The notes beneath the pieces were generated by a model. The model saw only the letters and a program-made list of their open reading frames with translations. It was not told the origin of the DNA and searched no databases. Shown piece by piece: positions 1 to 7,377 of a stretch of DNA of 27,234 nucleotides (its first letter is position 1; every line of letters starts with the position of its first letter). A program made the translations under genes and the position numbers. Source of the stretch: CAYFQH01 sp964345215 (lineage in GTDB: Bacteria > Bacillota > Clostridia > Christensenellales > Aristaeellaceae). The stretch lies in assembly GCA_964345215.1 (NCBI GenBank), contig CAYFQH010000026.1, positions 1-27,234 of the forward strand. The letters run 5' to 3'.

Positions 1-1
1 A

Positions 2-118
2 CGAAGTAATAAAATTTTTTATACTAAATGCGACAACTTACTTGACAAACACCGAGATGAAAAATATGTTATTTTTACGGTATCTGATATAAATATTCAT
101 ACAATTATTGAAAGATAA
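2..118 (+). CDS. Possible C-terminal end of an AT-rich gene entering from the left edge
   Basis: Reading from base 2 gives 38 uninterrupted codons ending at TAA 116-118; the other two forward frames are broken. The peptide is mixed hydrophilic and hydrophobic, ends in ISDINIHTIIER-like composition (…VSDINIHTIIER), and looks like a real C-terminus, but I recognise no family. Its base composition is far more AT-rich than every other gene in the window, so it may be foreign or simply different in origin. It converges with the amylase gene, with a hairpin between them. It is too short to assign, and chance openness in AT-rich DNA remains possible. Confidence 0.3.
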   Translation, partial: RSNKIFYTKCDNLLDKHRDEKYVIFTVSDINIHTIIER

Positions 119-128
119 ATGATTATAT

Positions 129-159
129 GGGAGATGAAAATTGATTTTTTTCACCTCCC
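129..159. terminator. Hairpin between converging genes
   Basis: A 12-bp stem (129-140 with 148-159) has one A:C mismatch that becomes a G:U pair on the minus strand. The loop is 7 nt. The right arm overlaps the amylase stop codon at 151-153. No good U-tract follows on either strand, so termination is plausible but not strong. Confidence 0.4.
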
Positions 160-1920
160 CACATCCACCACAACCCGATTATTCTTGGCCCTTTTACCAA
201 ATACATCCTTGCCATCCTTAATTTGCCGAACAATCCGTATTGTATTTTCATCCAGGGCAAACACTTTTAAACTGCCTGTTTTTAAAGTTTGGCTTTGATT
301 GCGCTTTTCAAAAAGGGCGGCAATGCTTTTTTGCAGCTTTCTATCTTCTTTTCCCCAGGGGAAGGTACCGCGGCAAAAGGGGTCTGCCGCCCCTTCCATA
401 CCTGCTTCATCCCCATAATACAAAGTTGGGGCCCCGGGCAGGGCGCAGAGAATTTCAAAAGCTTTTACAAGGCGCTGTTTGCCAAGGGCCAGCTGATCGG
501 GGGTTAAATGTTGGCAGCTGCGCTCTTCCATAGGAATGTCATCAAAGGTATGACCTGATAGAACGTTTACAATCCGCGAGCGGTCATGGCTGCCGATTAA
601 GTTCATTAAAGCATAATAGAAAGGGGCAGGGTACACCTCCTGCTGATGGGCAATAAGCCTTGCCAAATCATAGGCGGTGGATTGATGGAGCAAAAAGGAG
701 ATGATGCCGTCCCGAAGGGGGTAGTTCATCACGGAATCCATGGTGTCTCCTAAACAGTAACTCCTGAGCTGGTTATAGGCCATTTTATTGCTGGCATCTT
801 CCCATACTTCCCCAATAATGGCGGCGTTTTTGCTTTTTTTCTTAACACTTTTACGAAGGTTCTGCAAAAAAGGCATGGATAATTCATCCACCACATCCAG
901 CCGCCAGCCACTGGCTCCTTTTTCAAGCCAGCCGGGCACAATACCTGTTTTTTGATTGAATAAAAACCGCTGGAAATCGGCATTGGTGTCCATTACTTCC
1001 GGCAGGGTGGGAATGCCCCACCAGCACTCGTACTCCTGGCCGCAATCATAAAAATGGTACCAGCTATAAAAGGGCGAATCCTCTCCCTGCATGGCCCCTT
1101 TGTTGGGGTAATGGCCATAGCGGTTAAAGTACTTGCTGTCCTCCCCTGTGTGGCTGAACACCCCATCTAAAATAAGGCGGATGCCCATCTCCTTAGCCTT
1201 TTGGGCAAAGGCTATAAAATGGGCGTTGGTGCCTAAAAAAGGGTCTATTTTTTCGTAATCCCCGGTATCGTAGCGGTGGTTGGTATGGGCTTCAAAGATT
1301 GGGTTTAAGTAAATAACCGAAATCCCCAGCTCCTTTAAATAAGGGAGCTTTTTTTCAATGCCCTTTAAGGTACCGCCAAAAAAGTCGATGGCCTTATTGT
1401 CGTTACTGCGGCTGGATTTAATTAAAAGAGGGGCTTCGTTCCAGTTTTCATGAATAATGGAATCGTTATGAACGGGAGAAGCCTCAATCTGTTTTTTAGC
1501 AGCCAGGCGGTGCTTATAAAATCGGTCGGGAAAAATTTGGTAGATGATGCCGTTTTTTAAATAATCCGGGGTTTTAAAATGAGGGTCGTATACAGTAATT
1601 TGAAAGCTGGGGCCCTGATGAGGGTAGCCATGGCCCACGCCCCCCAGTTTTTGTGGATTATTGGCGTAATGGGTGATGCCCCCATCGTGATAAACTAAAA
1701 AGTCGTACCAAAAAAGGGTAGCAAAATGGGGCATTTCAATGGTGGCGGTGTAGATTTTTTCGCCGTCAAAATCCATGGGGATTTGTTTTTCTTCGCCATT
1801 CCAGGTCCGCAGGACCACCTGGTGAACATTTTTTGCATAAAAACGAATTTGAACTTTTGTGCCCCAGGGGACAGCTCCTTGGGGAGAGCGGAAGAAGGGA
1901 CGCTGAGAGTGGTGAAACAT
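151..1920 (-). CDS. GH13 alpha-amylase / neopullulanase-like glycosidase
   Basis: A cytoplasmic glycoside hydrolase family 13 enzyme (589 aa, no signal peptide) expected to cut alpha-1,4 links in maltodextrins, pullulan or cyclodextrins. An N-terminal beta domain of about 110 residues resembles the extra N-domain of neopullulanase/cyclomaltodextrinase (GH13_20). The barrel follows with all four conserved regions: DGVFSHTG (252-259), GWRLDVVDE (338-346, nucleophile D342), GEVWED (370-375, acid/base E371) and NLIGSHD (440-446, D446). Total length matches the family, but the C-terminal beta domain looks short: it stops soon after VVVDVGR. I chose the ATG at 1920 because AAAGGA lies 7 nt before it; an in-frame ATG at 1926 is almost on top of that site. 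A single gene with its own divergent promoter. The enzyme class is secure; the exact substrate is inferred. Confidence 0.93.
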   Translation of the reverse strand: MFHHSQRPFFRSPQGAVPWGTKVQIRFYAKNVHQVVLRTWNGEEKQIPMDFDGEKIYTATIEMPHFATLFWYDFLVYHDGGITHYANNPQKLGGVGHGYPHQGPSFQITVYDPHFKTPDYLKNGIIYQIFPDRFYKHRLAAKKQIEASPVHNDSIIHENWNEAPLLIKSSRSNDNKAIDFFGGTLKGIEKKLPYLKELGISVIYLNPIFEAHTNHRYDTGDYEKIDPFLGTNAHFIAFAQKAKEMGIRLILDGVFSHTGEDSKYFNRYGHYPNKGAMQGEDSPFYSWYHFYDCGQEYECWWGIPTLPEVMDTNADFQRFLFNQKTGIVPGWLEKGASGWRLDVVDELSMPFLQNLRKSVKKKSKNAAIIGEVWEDASNKMAYNQLRSYCLGDTMDSVMNYPLRDGIISFLLHQSTAYDLARLIAHQQEVYPAPFYYALMNLIGSHDRSRIVNVLSGHTFDDIPMEERSCQHLTPDQLALGKQRLVKAFEILCALPGAPTLYYGDEAGMEGAADPFCRGTFPWGKEDRKLQKSIAALFEKRNQSQTLKTGSLKVFALDENTIRIVRQIKDGKDVFGKRAKNNRVVVDVGR

Positions 1921-1958
1921 GGGCATTTCCTTTCTGTTTAGGAGATAGTTGGAAATCC

Positions 1959-1989
1959 ATCATATCACAAAAGAGGCGGATTCGTCCAA
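1959..1989 (-). promoter_or_regulatory. Promoter for the amylase gene
   Basis: On the minus strand TATGAT (1959-1964) is preceded by TGA, giving an extended -10. TTGGAC (1984-1989) sits 19 bp upstream, a long spacer that the extended -10 could tolerate. It lies about 40 bp before the amylase start. Confidence 0.5.
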
Positions 1990-1992
1990 CGG

Positions 1993-2008
1993 GCAAATCG
2001 CCATTTGC
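1993..2008. promoter_or_regulatory. Operator-like inverted repeat between divergent promoters
   Basis: GCAAAT-CGCC-ATTTGC is a perfect 6-bp inverted repeat with a 4-nt centre. It lies just upstream of the amylase -35 and between the two divergent promoters. The form resembles sites of LacI-family sugar regulators (known family property), so a maltose-type repressor is a possible binder. That is inference. Confidence 0.35.
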
Positions 2009-2039
2009 AGAAAAGCGACTTGGATTAATAAATTGCCCC

Positions 2040-2068
2040 TTTACAAACAAGGTAAAATCCCCTACAAT
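2040..2068 (+). promoter_or_regulatory. Sigma-A promoter of the radical-SAM/DUF4130 operon
   Basis: TTTACA (2040-2045), a 17-bp spacer, and TACAAT (2063-2068): each hexamer differs from consensus at one position and the spacing is ideal. The expected start of transcription is about 2075, inside the LexA box. Confidence 0.8.
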
Positions 2069-2074
2069 AATAGA

Positions 2075-2086
2075 GAACAAATGTTC
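2075..2086. promoter_or_regulatory. LexA (SOS) box
   Basis: GAACAAATGTTC is a perfect GAAC-N4-GTTC palindrome. With flanks (A before, C after) it matches 13 of 14 positions of the Bacillus/Firmicute DinR/LexA consensus CGAACRNRYGTTYC. It begins 6 bp after the -10 and covers the expected transcription start, the classic position for repression. The operon below is therefore probably DNA-damage inducible. Confidence 0.82.
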
Positions 2087-2111
2087 CCTTAACTGATTGG
2101 AGGGGTGATCT

Positions 2112-3458
2112 GTGGATTTAATGAAAAAATTGACCATTTTGGCCGACAGCGCCAAATATGATGCTGCTTGCACATCTTCAGGGAGCAAACCGCGAAACAC
2201 CCCCGGGCAAAAGGGTATCGGTTCTGTGGCCCCTGCAGGTATTTGCCACAGCTTTACTGCCGATGGCAGGTGTATTTCCCTTTTAAAAGTGCTGCAAACC
2301 AATGTTTGTGTGTACGATTGCAAGTATTGTATTAACCGCTGCACCAACGATGTAAAGCGGGCGGCCTTTACCCCAAGGGAGCTGGCAGATATCACCATTG
2401 CCTTTTACAGGCGCAACTACATAGAAGGGCTTTTTCTATCCAGCGGAGTGAATAAAAACCCTGATTACACCCTGGAAAAAATGATTGAAACCCTTGAAAT
2501 TTTGCGCTATGAATATGGTTTTAGGGGTTATATCCATGCCAAGGGCATCCCCGGCGGAGACCCTTTGTTAATTGAAAAAATGGGCTACCTGTGCGATAGA
2601 ATGAGCATTAACATTGAACTACCCAGCGAAAAAAGCCTGAACACCTTGGCCCCCAACAAAACCAAGGCCCATATTTTAAAGCCTATGAAACAAATTGCCG
2701 GAGCCGTGGCGGAAAACACCAAGGCTCTTACCTTGTACCGCCATGCCCCAGCCTTTGCCCCGGCAGGCCAGTCTACCCAAATGATCATTGGCGCCAGCCC
2801 GGAAACGGACTACCAAATGATTCGCCTAGCCAAGGGCCTTTACAAAAACTACGGCTTAAAGCGGGTGTTTTATTCCGCTTATATCCCCACGGTGGAAGAC
2901 ACTCTTTTGCCCAGTCTGCAAACAAAACCTCCTTTATTGAGGGAACATCGCCTTTACCAGGCGGATTGGCTTATGAGGATGTACCACTTTGAGCCTGATG
3001 AAATTTTATCGGAAAAGAACCCTCATTTTAACCCCTTTTTAGACCCTAAAGCCAACTGGGCTATTCATCATTTAGATTTATTTCCCCTGGATGTTCACAA
3101 GGCCAGTCTCAACCAGCTCCTTAGGGTGCCTGGCATTGGCCCTACTTCTGCCAGGCGGATTATAATTGCCCGCAGGGAGAGCCGCCTTACCATGGATGCC
3201 CTTAAAAAGCTGGGGGTGGTGGTAAAGCGGGCCCGGTATTTTGTAATTACCCTTGATCAACCCACAGGCTTTAAAGGCAACAAAAGCCAAACGACCCGGG
3301 CCCTGATTGACCCTGGCGCTTTCACCTTCGGTTCGGAGCAGCTAAGCATGTTTACAGCCTTTCCAGGGTTAGAGGGGATTTTAAAAGAAAACAGCCAGCA
3401 AAAACAACTTTCGGCCCTACAGGAGGCGTTAACATGGCAAGGTTTAATCTATCACTAA
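2112..3458 (+). CDS. Putative DNA modification/repair radical-SAM protein (TIGR03916-like)
   Basis: A radical S-adenosylmethionine protein of 448 aa. The cluster motif is C66-x3-C70-x2-C73 (CVYDCKYC), which would hold the 4Fe-4S centre. A helix-hairpin-helix DNA-binding motif with VPGIGPTSARR lies near residues 333-355. Other cysteines (C20, C45, C54, C77) cluster around the N-terminus. This layout is that of the family annotated as putative DNA modification/repair radical SAM protein, which is always found with a TIGR03914/TIGR03915-type partner, sometimes fused to a uracil-DNA-glycosylase-like domain. The partner is the next gene here, overlapping by 25 bp. The start is GTG at 2112, with GGAGGGG 6 nt upstream. 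LexA control is indicated by the box at 2075-2086. The chemistry and substrate are unknown. Confidence 0.9.
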   Translation: MDLMKKLTILADSAKYDAACTSSGSKPRNTPGQKGIGSVAPAGICHSFTADGRCISLLKVLQTNVCVYDCKYCINRCTNDVKRAAFTPRELADITIAFYRRNYIEGLFLSSGVNKNPDYTLEKMIETLEILRYEYGFRGYIHAKGIPGGDPLLIEKMGYLCDRMSINIELPSEKSLNTLAPNKTKAHILKPMKQIAGAVAENTKALTLYRHAPAFAPAGQSTQMIIGASPETDYQMIRLAKGLYKNYGLKRVFYSAYIPTVEDTLLPSLQTKPPLLREHRLYQADWLMRMYHFEPDEILSEKNPHFNPFLDPKANWAIHHLDLFPLDVHKASLNQLLRVPGIGPTSARRIIIARRESRLTMDALKKLGVVVKRARYFVITLDQPTGFKGNKSQTTRALIDPGAFTFGSEQLSMFTAFPGLEGILKENSQQKQLSALQEALTWQGLIYH

Positions 3459-4204
3459 CACAAAAAGATTGTATTTACTTGTATGATGGCACCTTGGCCG
3501 GCTTTTACACTTGTGTACATGAGGTGGTGTACGAAAAAGAGGTTCCTCTCTTCATCTGGCCCGAGGAAACCAAGCAACAAAGCTTCTTTTTTACCAAAAC
3601 CATATATACCCACCTTCAAAAGGCGCAAAAGGTGCGGGAATCGATTAAAAAACAGCTGGGCATCCAGGGGAAGGAGTTGGTTGAAACGGTTTTTTTCAGC
3701 TGTCTGGAGGATAAGGAAAAAAAGATGCTGGATTTGATTTTATTGGGCTATCAAAAGGGAAAAAATATATTGAAAGCCTTGGATCATCCTGTTGTACACC
3801 CTTTGTATAAGGCCCAGCGCCATTTGTTGGGGGAGGTTCATTCTTTTGAAGGCTTTGTGCGTTTTGAAAAGGTGGAGGATCTTTTGTACAGCAAAATTGC
3901 CCCTAAAAACCAGGTATTGCCCTTTTTGTCAAGGCATTTTGAAGACCGTTATGCCAATGAAAAATGGATTATTTTTGATGAGGTTCACCAAATGGCCCTG
4001 TGCTACGAAAAAGGCCGAAGCCAGCTGGTGCCTGTGAAGTACATTGAGGTTACCACCAGCCAGGAGGAATTAAACTGGCAAAGCCTATGGAAAACCTTTT
4101 ATCAAACCCTATCTATTAAAGAGCGGGAAAATAAGAAAGGGCGGATGAATCATATGCCCAAGCGCTATTGGAGCAATTTGGTAGAAGTAGCCGAAGAAAG
4201 GTGA
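3434..4204 (+). CDS. Partner DNA-metabolism protein (TIGR03915 / DUF4130 type)
   Basis: A 256-aa protein that begins, after a short lead, with YLYDGTLAGFYTCVHEVVYEK, the signature of the DUF4130 family, annotated as probable DNA metabolism protein. The centre carries EGFVRF (about residues 139-144), ILPF-like QVLPFLSRHFEDRYANEKWIIFD-type sequence and a tyrosine-containing tail, all typical of the family. It lacks the uracil-DNA-glycosylase-like domain fused in some relatives. GGAGG lies 8 nt before ATG 3434, inside the end of the radical-SAM gene, so the two are co-translated. It probably acts with that protein on damaged or modified DNA; no activity is established. Confidence 0.87.
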   Translation: MARFNLSLTQKDCIYLYDGTLAGFYTCVHEVVYEKEVPLFIWPEETKQQSFFFTKTIYTHLQKAQKVRESIKKQLGIQGKELVETVFFSCLEDKEKKMLDLILLGYQKGKNILKALDHPVVHPLYKAQRHLLGEVHSFEGFVRFEKVEDLLYSKIAPKNQVLPFLSRHFEDRYANEKWIIFDEVHQMALCYEKGRSQLVPVKYIEVTTSQEELNWQSLWKTFYQTLSIKERENKKGRMNHMPKRYWSNLVEVAEER

Positions 4205-4205
4205 T

Positions 4206-4234
4206 AAAAGAAAAAACCAGCTGAAAAGGCTGGT
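4206..4234 (-). terminator. Intrinsic terminator after the pentapeptide gene
   Basis: On the minus strand ACCAGC-7 nt-GCTGGT (arms 4229-4234 and 4216-4221) is followed by TTTTTTCTTTT. It lies about 70 bp past the stop of the gene at 4305. On the plus strand no U-run follows, so it is not a good terminator for the radical-SAM operon. Confidence 0.7.
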
Positions 4235-4304
4235 ATAACTAAAATGGGGTAAGATAGCATGAATAAGGTTATCAATATGAAAAAGTTTTTTAAAAGCTAC
4301 ATTC

Positions 4305-4916
4305 TCACACAAACTTTACCCCCAGCAAGGCAGCAATATCCGCTGCCTGCATGAGGTCGAGTTTAACGCCGGAAATTTCGCTGAAGTGATCTGATACCAC
4401 AATACCCCGAATGATGCAGGAGGACAAATCGATGTTTTTTAATTTGGTTTTAAAAAAATCGGCACCTGTAAAATCCACCCGGGTAAAAAGAGAGGCCTTC
4501 AGCTTCATTTCCGTTAGGGCGGCCTCCTTCATGTTACAGCTGTTAAAGGCGGTATTTTCAAACAAGCCATTAGAAAAGTTGCCATACTGAAAGGCACAAT
4601 CATCAAAAGTGCTGTGTTTAATGTGGCTATGGCCTATGTTACAGCCCGAGAGATTACAGCTGTTTAGCCGACAGTTTCGCCAGTAGCTTTGGTTTAGGTC
4701 ACAGTTAATAAAAGTGCAGTTTGTAAAGGTGCACTCGTAAAAGCTGCCTTTAAAAAAGGAGCAGTTAGAGAAGATGATGCGGGAAAAATGGACCTCCTTT
4801 ATTTCGATTTTAGGCAGCTGCAAGTATTCTGCCTGCTGATCTTCAAAAAAAGTGCCTGCAACAAAGGCATCTTCTTGTACGGCTCGCTCCAGGGCGTGGT
4901 GTAATAAATCCGGCAT
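4305..4916 (-). CDS. Pentapeptide-repeat protein, Qnr-like fold
   Basis: A 203-aa protein with about 25 tandem A(D/N/C)(L/F)xx-type pentapeptides between residues 40 and 172. These should form a right-handed quadrilateral beta helix. A cysteine occupies the position before the central aromatic in about ten repeats (NCSF, ECTF, NCTF, NCDL, GCNI and similar). The C-terminal helix ends QAADIAALLGVKF, as is usual in Firmicute pentapeptide proteins, and the size is close to that of Qnr proteins (about 218 aa), which mimic DNA and shield gyrase. The start is the ATG at 4916, preceded by GAGGAG at 6 nt; an in-frame ATG further upstream has no such site. A function in gyrase protection or quinolone tolerance is possible but not shown by the sequence. 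Confidence 0.87.
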   Translation of the reverse strand: MPDLLHHALERAVQEDAFVAGTFFEDQQAEYLQLPKIEIKEVHFSRIIFSNCSFFKGSFYECTFTNCTFINCDLNQSYWRNCRLNSCNLSGCNIGHSHIKHSTFDDCAFQYGNFSNGLFENTAFNSCNMKEAALTEMKLKASLFTRVDFTGADFFKTKLKNIDLSSCIIRGIVVSDHFSEISGVKLDLMQAADIAALLGVKFV

Positions 4917-4989
4917 TTTCGTCTCCTCTTCATTAGGGTAGTCTTTGTTAAATTGCTCTTGAAAAAAGAAATAAAAAGGGAACAGCCCC

Positions 4990-4995
4990 ATTATA
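4990..4995 (-). promoter_or_regulatory. Possible -10 of the pentapeptide gene
   Basis: A perfect TATAAT on the minus strand, about 75 bp before the start codon. The -35 position (AAATTT at 17 bp) is poor, so the assignment is tentative. Confidence 0.35.
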
Positions 4996-5059
4996 AAGGG
5001 CACCGTTATAAAAAATTTCGTACGGATAAAAACAAATCATTTTATTTAAATATCTACGA

Positions 5060-6847
5060 TCAATCTTCTTCAGCCGGGTTTAACAAAGAAAAATACTTGC
5101 CCTCGTACTCTTTTAATAAAAGGGCATATTCTTTTTCTGTGCCTTTGTGAAGGGTATCCCGCATTTGGTGCAGGTCAAAAACCTCTTCGTCTAGCCCGTC
5201 GCTTACCAGCCGGTTGGCTATGTTTGAGCAATGGTCGGAAATCCGTTCGTAGTCGTTTAAAATTTCTAAAAAAACAACGCCTGCGTCTACGGTGCAGTTT
5301 CCGTCCTTTAAGCGGTCAATGTGACGCTGGTGCAAAAGGGTACACATGGCGTCAATGGTTTCTTCCAAAGGCTCTACCTTAGCTGCGAGTTCATGGTCGT
5401 TTTTATCAAAGGCGCTGATTGTAAGGGAAAGGATGTCCCCTACTGCTTGGTTCAATCCGGTGATTTCCCGTTGGGCCAAGGGCGAGAAAACAATGTTTTG
5501 GTCGTACAGTTTTTTACCCTGCTCAATAATATTTATAGCATGGTCACCAATTCGCTCAAAATCGCTGATAAAGCGCAGAAGAACGGAAATGGCCCTGTTG
5601 TCCTGTTCGGTAATGTCAATATTGGGAATATTAATCAAGTAGTTGGAAATGCTCACATCCAAGCTATCAATCATTTTTTCGCGCTGCTGGGCCAGATCAA
5701 AGTCGCTTTCGCTGTAATTGCTTAAGGCATTTACGGTGTTTTGCTGGTTAAGCCTGGCAATATCTGCCATTTGCCAAACGGCGGTTTTCCCCTGGATAAT
5801 GGCTACAGAGGGGCTGGCGTAAAGCATAGGGTCCAGGGTAACGGGTACAAGCTCCGGATGTTTTTCTTCTTTTTTATCAGGCACGGTTCTCTCTGTTAAT
5901 TTGGCCAGCCAATTGATAAAGGGAAGAAGTAATAAGGTGGTCGACACATTAAATAAGGTATGAAAATCAGCCACGCCCCCCTTGCTGATGGCGGTTTGTA
6001 AAAAAGGCATGCCAAAAAGGGCCTTTATACTATAAATGACCAGCATAAAAATCAGGGTGCCAATCACGTTAAAATACAAATGAGAAACTGCTACCCGTTT
6101 TGCAGCCCGGGAAGCATTGGCCGAGGCGATAAGCCCTGTTGCACAGGTACCGATGTTCTGGCCTAAAATAATGGGAATGGCATTACCCCAGGTAATCAGC
6201 CCTGTGGCGGTTAAGGCTTGTAAAATACCAACCGAGGCCGAGGAAGATTGGAGAATGGCCGTAACTCCAGCCCCGACCAACACCCCTAAAATGGGATTGG
6301 AGAGGTTGGAAAAAACCTGAGCAAACCAAGGGCTTTCCCGCAAGGGCAACACGGCTGCTTCCATGGCAAACATGCCGGAAAATAAAACACCAAAGCCCAA
6401 AAGAACCAGGCCGATGGTTTTCATTTTTTCTTTTTTGTTAAACATATAAAAAAGAATACCAACAAAAGCAATCAACGGAGCCAGGGTAGAGGGTTTAAGC
6501 AGTTCTAAAAAGAAGCTCCTGCCGGAAATATCTGCCAGGCGGATCATTTGAGCGGTAACGGTGGTACCGATGTTGGAACCCATAATCACGCTTAGGGCTT
6601 GCCTAAATTGCATAATACCGCTGTTTACTAGGCCGATTACAATAACGGTGGCCCCCGAGGAAGATTAAATGAGCGCTGTAATTAAGGCGCCAAAGCCCAC
6701 TCCCTTTAGGGTGGAAGAAGTTAATTTTTTTAAAATGCCTTCGGTTTTGCCACCGGCCAGTTTTTCAAGGCTGTTGCCCATTAATGTCATGCCGAATAAA
6801 AAAAGGGCCAGGCCGCCTAAAAGGGATATTCCGTTAAATAAGGTCAT
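5060..6847 (-). pseudogene. Na/Pi cotransporter family protein with PhoU-like tail, in-frame stop at codon 61
   Basis: The frame from ATG 6847 (AAAGGA 7 nt upstream) to the stop at 5060 encodes one 595-codon transporter interrupted only by TAA at 6665-6667. The first 60 residues form the N-terminal membrane segment of the Na_Pi_cotrans family, ending TALI. After the stop the frame continues SSSGATVIVIGLVNSGIM and on to NIGTTVTA, where the family normally reads TALIQSSSATT. The stop thus replaces the conserved Gln, one C-to-T change from CAA. The second repeat keeps its QSSSASVG. About 8 membrane helices are followed by a PhoU-like helical domain in the last 200 residues, expected to tune phosphate flux. 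It could be a true pseudogene, a sequence error, or a short product plus a restart at ATG 6613. It has its own good promoter. Confidence 0.85.
6665..6667 (-). other. In-frame TAA replacing the conserved QSSS glutamine
   Basis: Minus-strand context is CTC ATT TAA TCT TCC TCG (L I stop S S S). Frame and homology are preserved on both sides, so this is a substitution and not an indel. Confidence 0.9.
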
Positions 6848-6913
6848 AGGCTTATCCTTTCATCAAAGGTGTTCAGAAGAGCAGGTGCAGCAACACAAGG
6901 GTTAATTGATATT

Positions 6914-6942
6914 ATTATATCGGTTCCTCATCCGCTTCTCAA
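6914..6942 (-). promoter_or_regulatory. Sigma-A promoter of the Na/Pi transporter gene
   Basis: TTGAGA (6937-6942), 17-bp spacer, TATAAT (6914-6919) on the minus strand. The leader is about 60 nt. The -10 is embedded in GATAT…ATATC inverted symmetry. Confidence 0.75.
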
Positions 6943-7377
6943 GAGCAGGGTAAAAAAACAGCAAAAAAGGCAAGAAATAAACAAAAAACCTAAAAAAAGC
7001 TTATCCCATCAATAAAACAAAAGGAAATGGGACGCCGTTTTATAAGAAGAAATAAAAAGATTACCCTTTATGTGGGGCACCCTTTGATTTGCTTTTCGAT
7101 ACAGGTTTAGTTGATTTTTCATCGGCTCTTCCTTTATGGCGCATTATCCTGGTAAAAAATGCATTCATAATGAAGGCGTTTTTCGGCTATTGATTTGAAG
7201 GAAAAGAAGATGTAAAATCAGTGGAAGAAGGTGCTGGATAGAGCCAGGCCGGTATGTACACTTGGCAGGAAGAGCATCTTTAAAAAGAGGGGCTGGAGAA
7301 ATAAAATCAGCTGCGGCCTGCGCGGCACGTTTGTACCATGAAGTATTTCTTCCCCACCTTGCACCCAAGGAGGTTCA
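6943..7377. other. Gene-poor intergenic stretch between divergent genes
   Basis: Apart from the aroEK promoter, I find nothing firm here. A 37-codon minus-strand ORF (7009-7122, beginning MKNQLNLYRK) has GGAAG 5 nt before its ATG, but no recognisable family and no convincing promoter. The 150-nt leader of aroEK shows no T-box or known riboswitch core that I can identify. Confidence 0.5.
7190..7218 (+). promoter_or_regulatory. Likely promoter of aroEK
   Basis: TTGATT (7190-7195), 17-bp spacer, TAAAAT (7213-7218). It would give a leader of about 150 nt before the start at 7378. Confidence 0.5.

Noticed and set aside
1766..2398. 210-codon minus-strand ORF across the amylase start and the divergent promoters
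   Set aside because: It overlaps two well-supported genes and both promoters, has no ribosome binding site at its start and no recognisable family.
7009..7122. 37-codon minus-strand ORF beginning MKNQLNLYRK
   Set aside because: It has a modest ribosome binding site but no promoter, homologue or clear terminator; kept only as a note on the intergenic stretch.
7225..7377. Possible T-box or riboswitch in the aroEK leader
   Set aside because: No T-box sequence, specifier stem or known aptamer core could be found, and only short scattered pairings exist.
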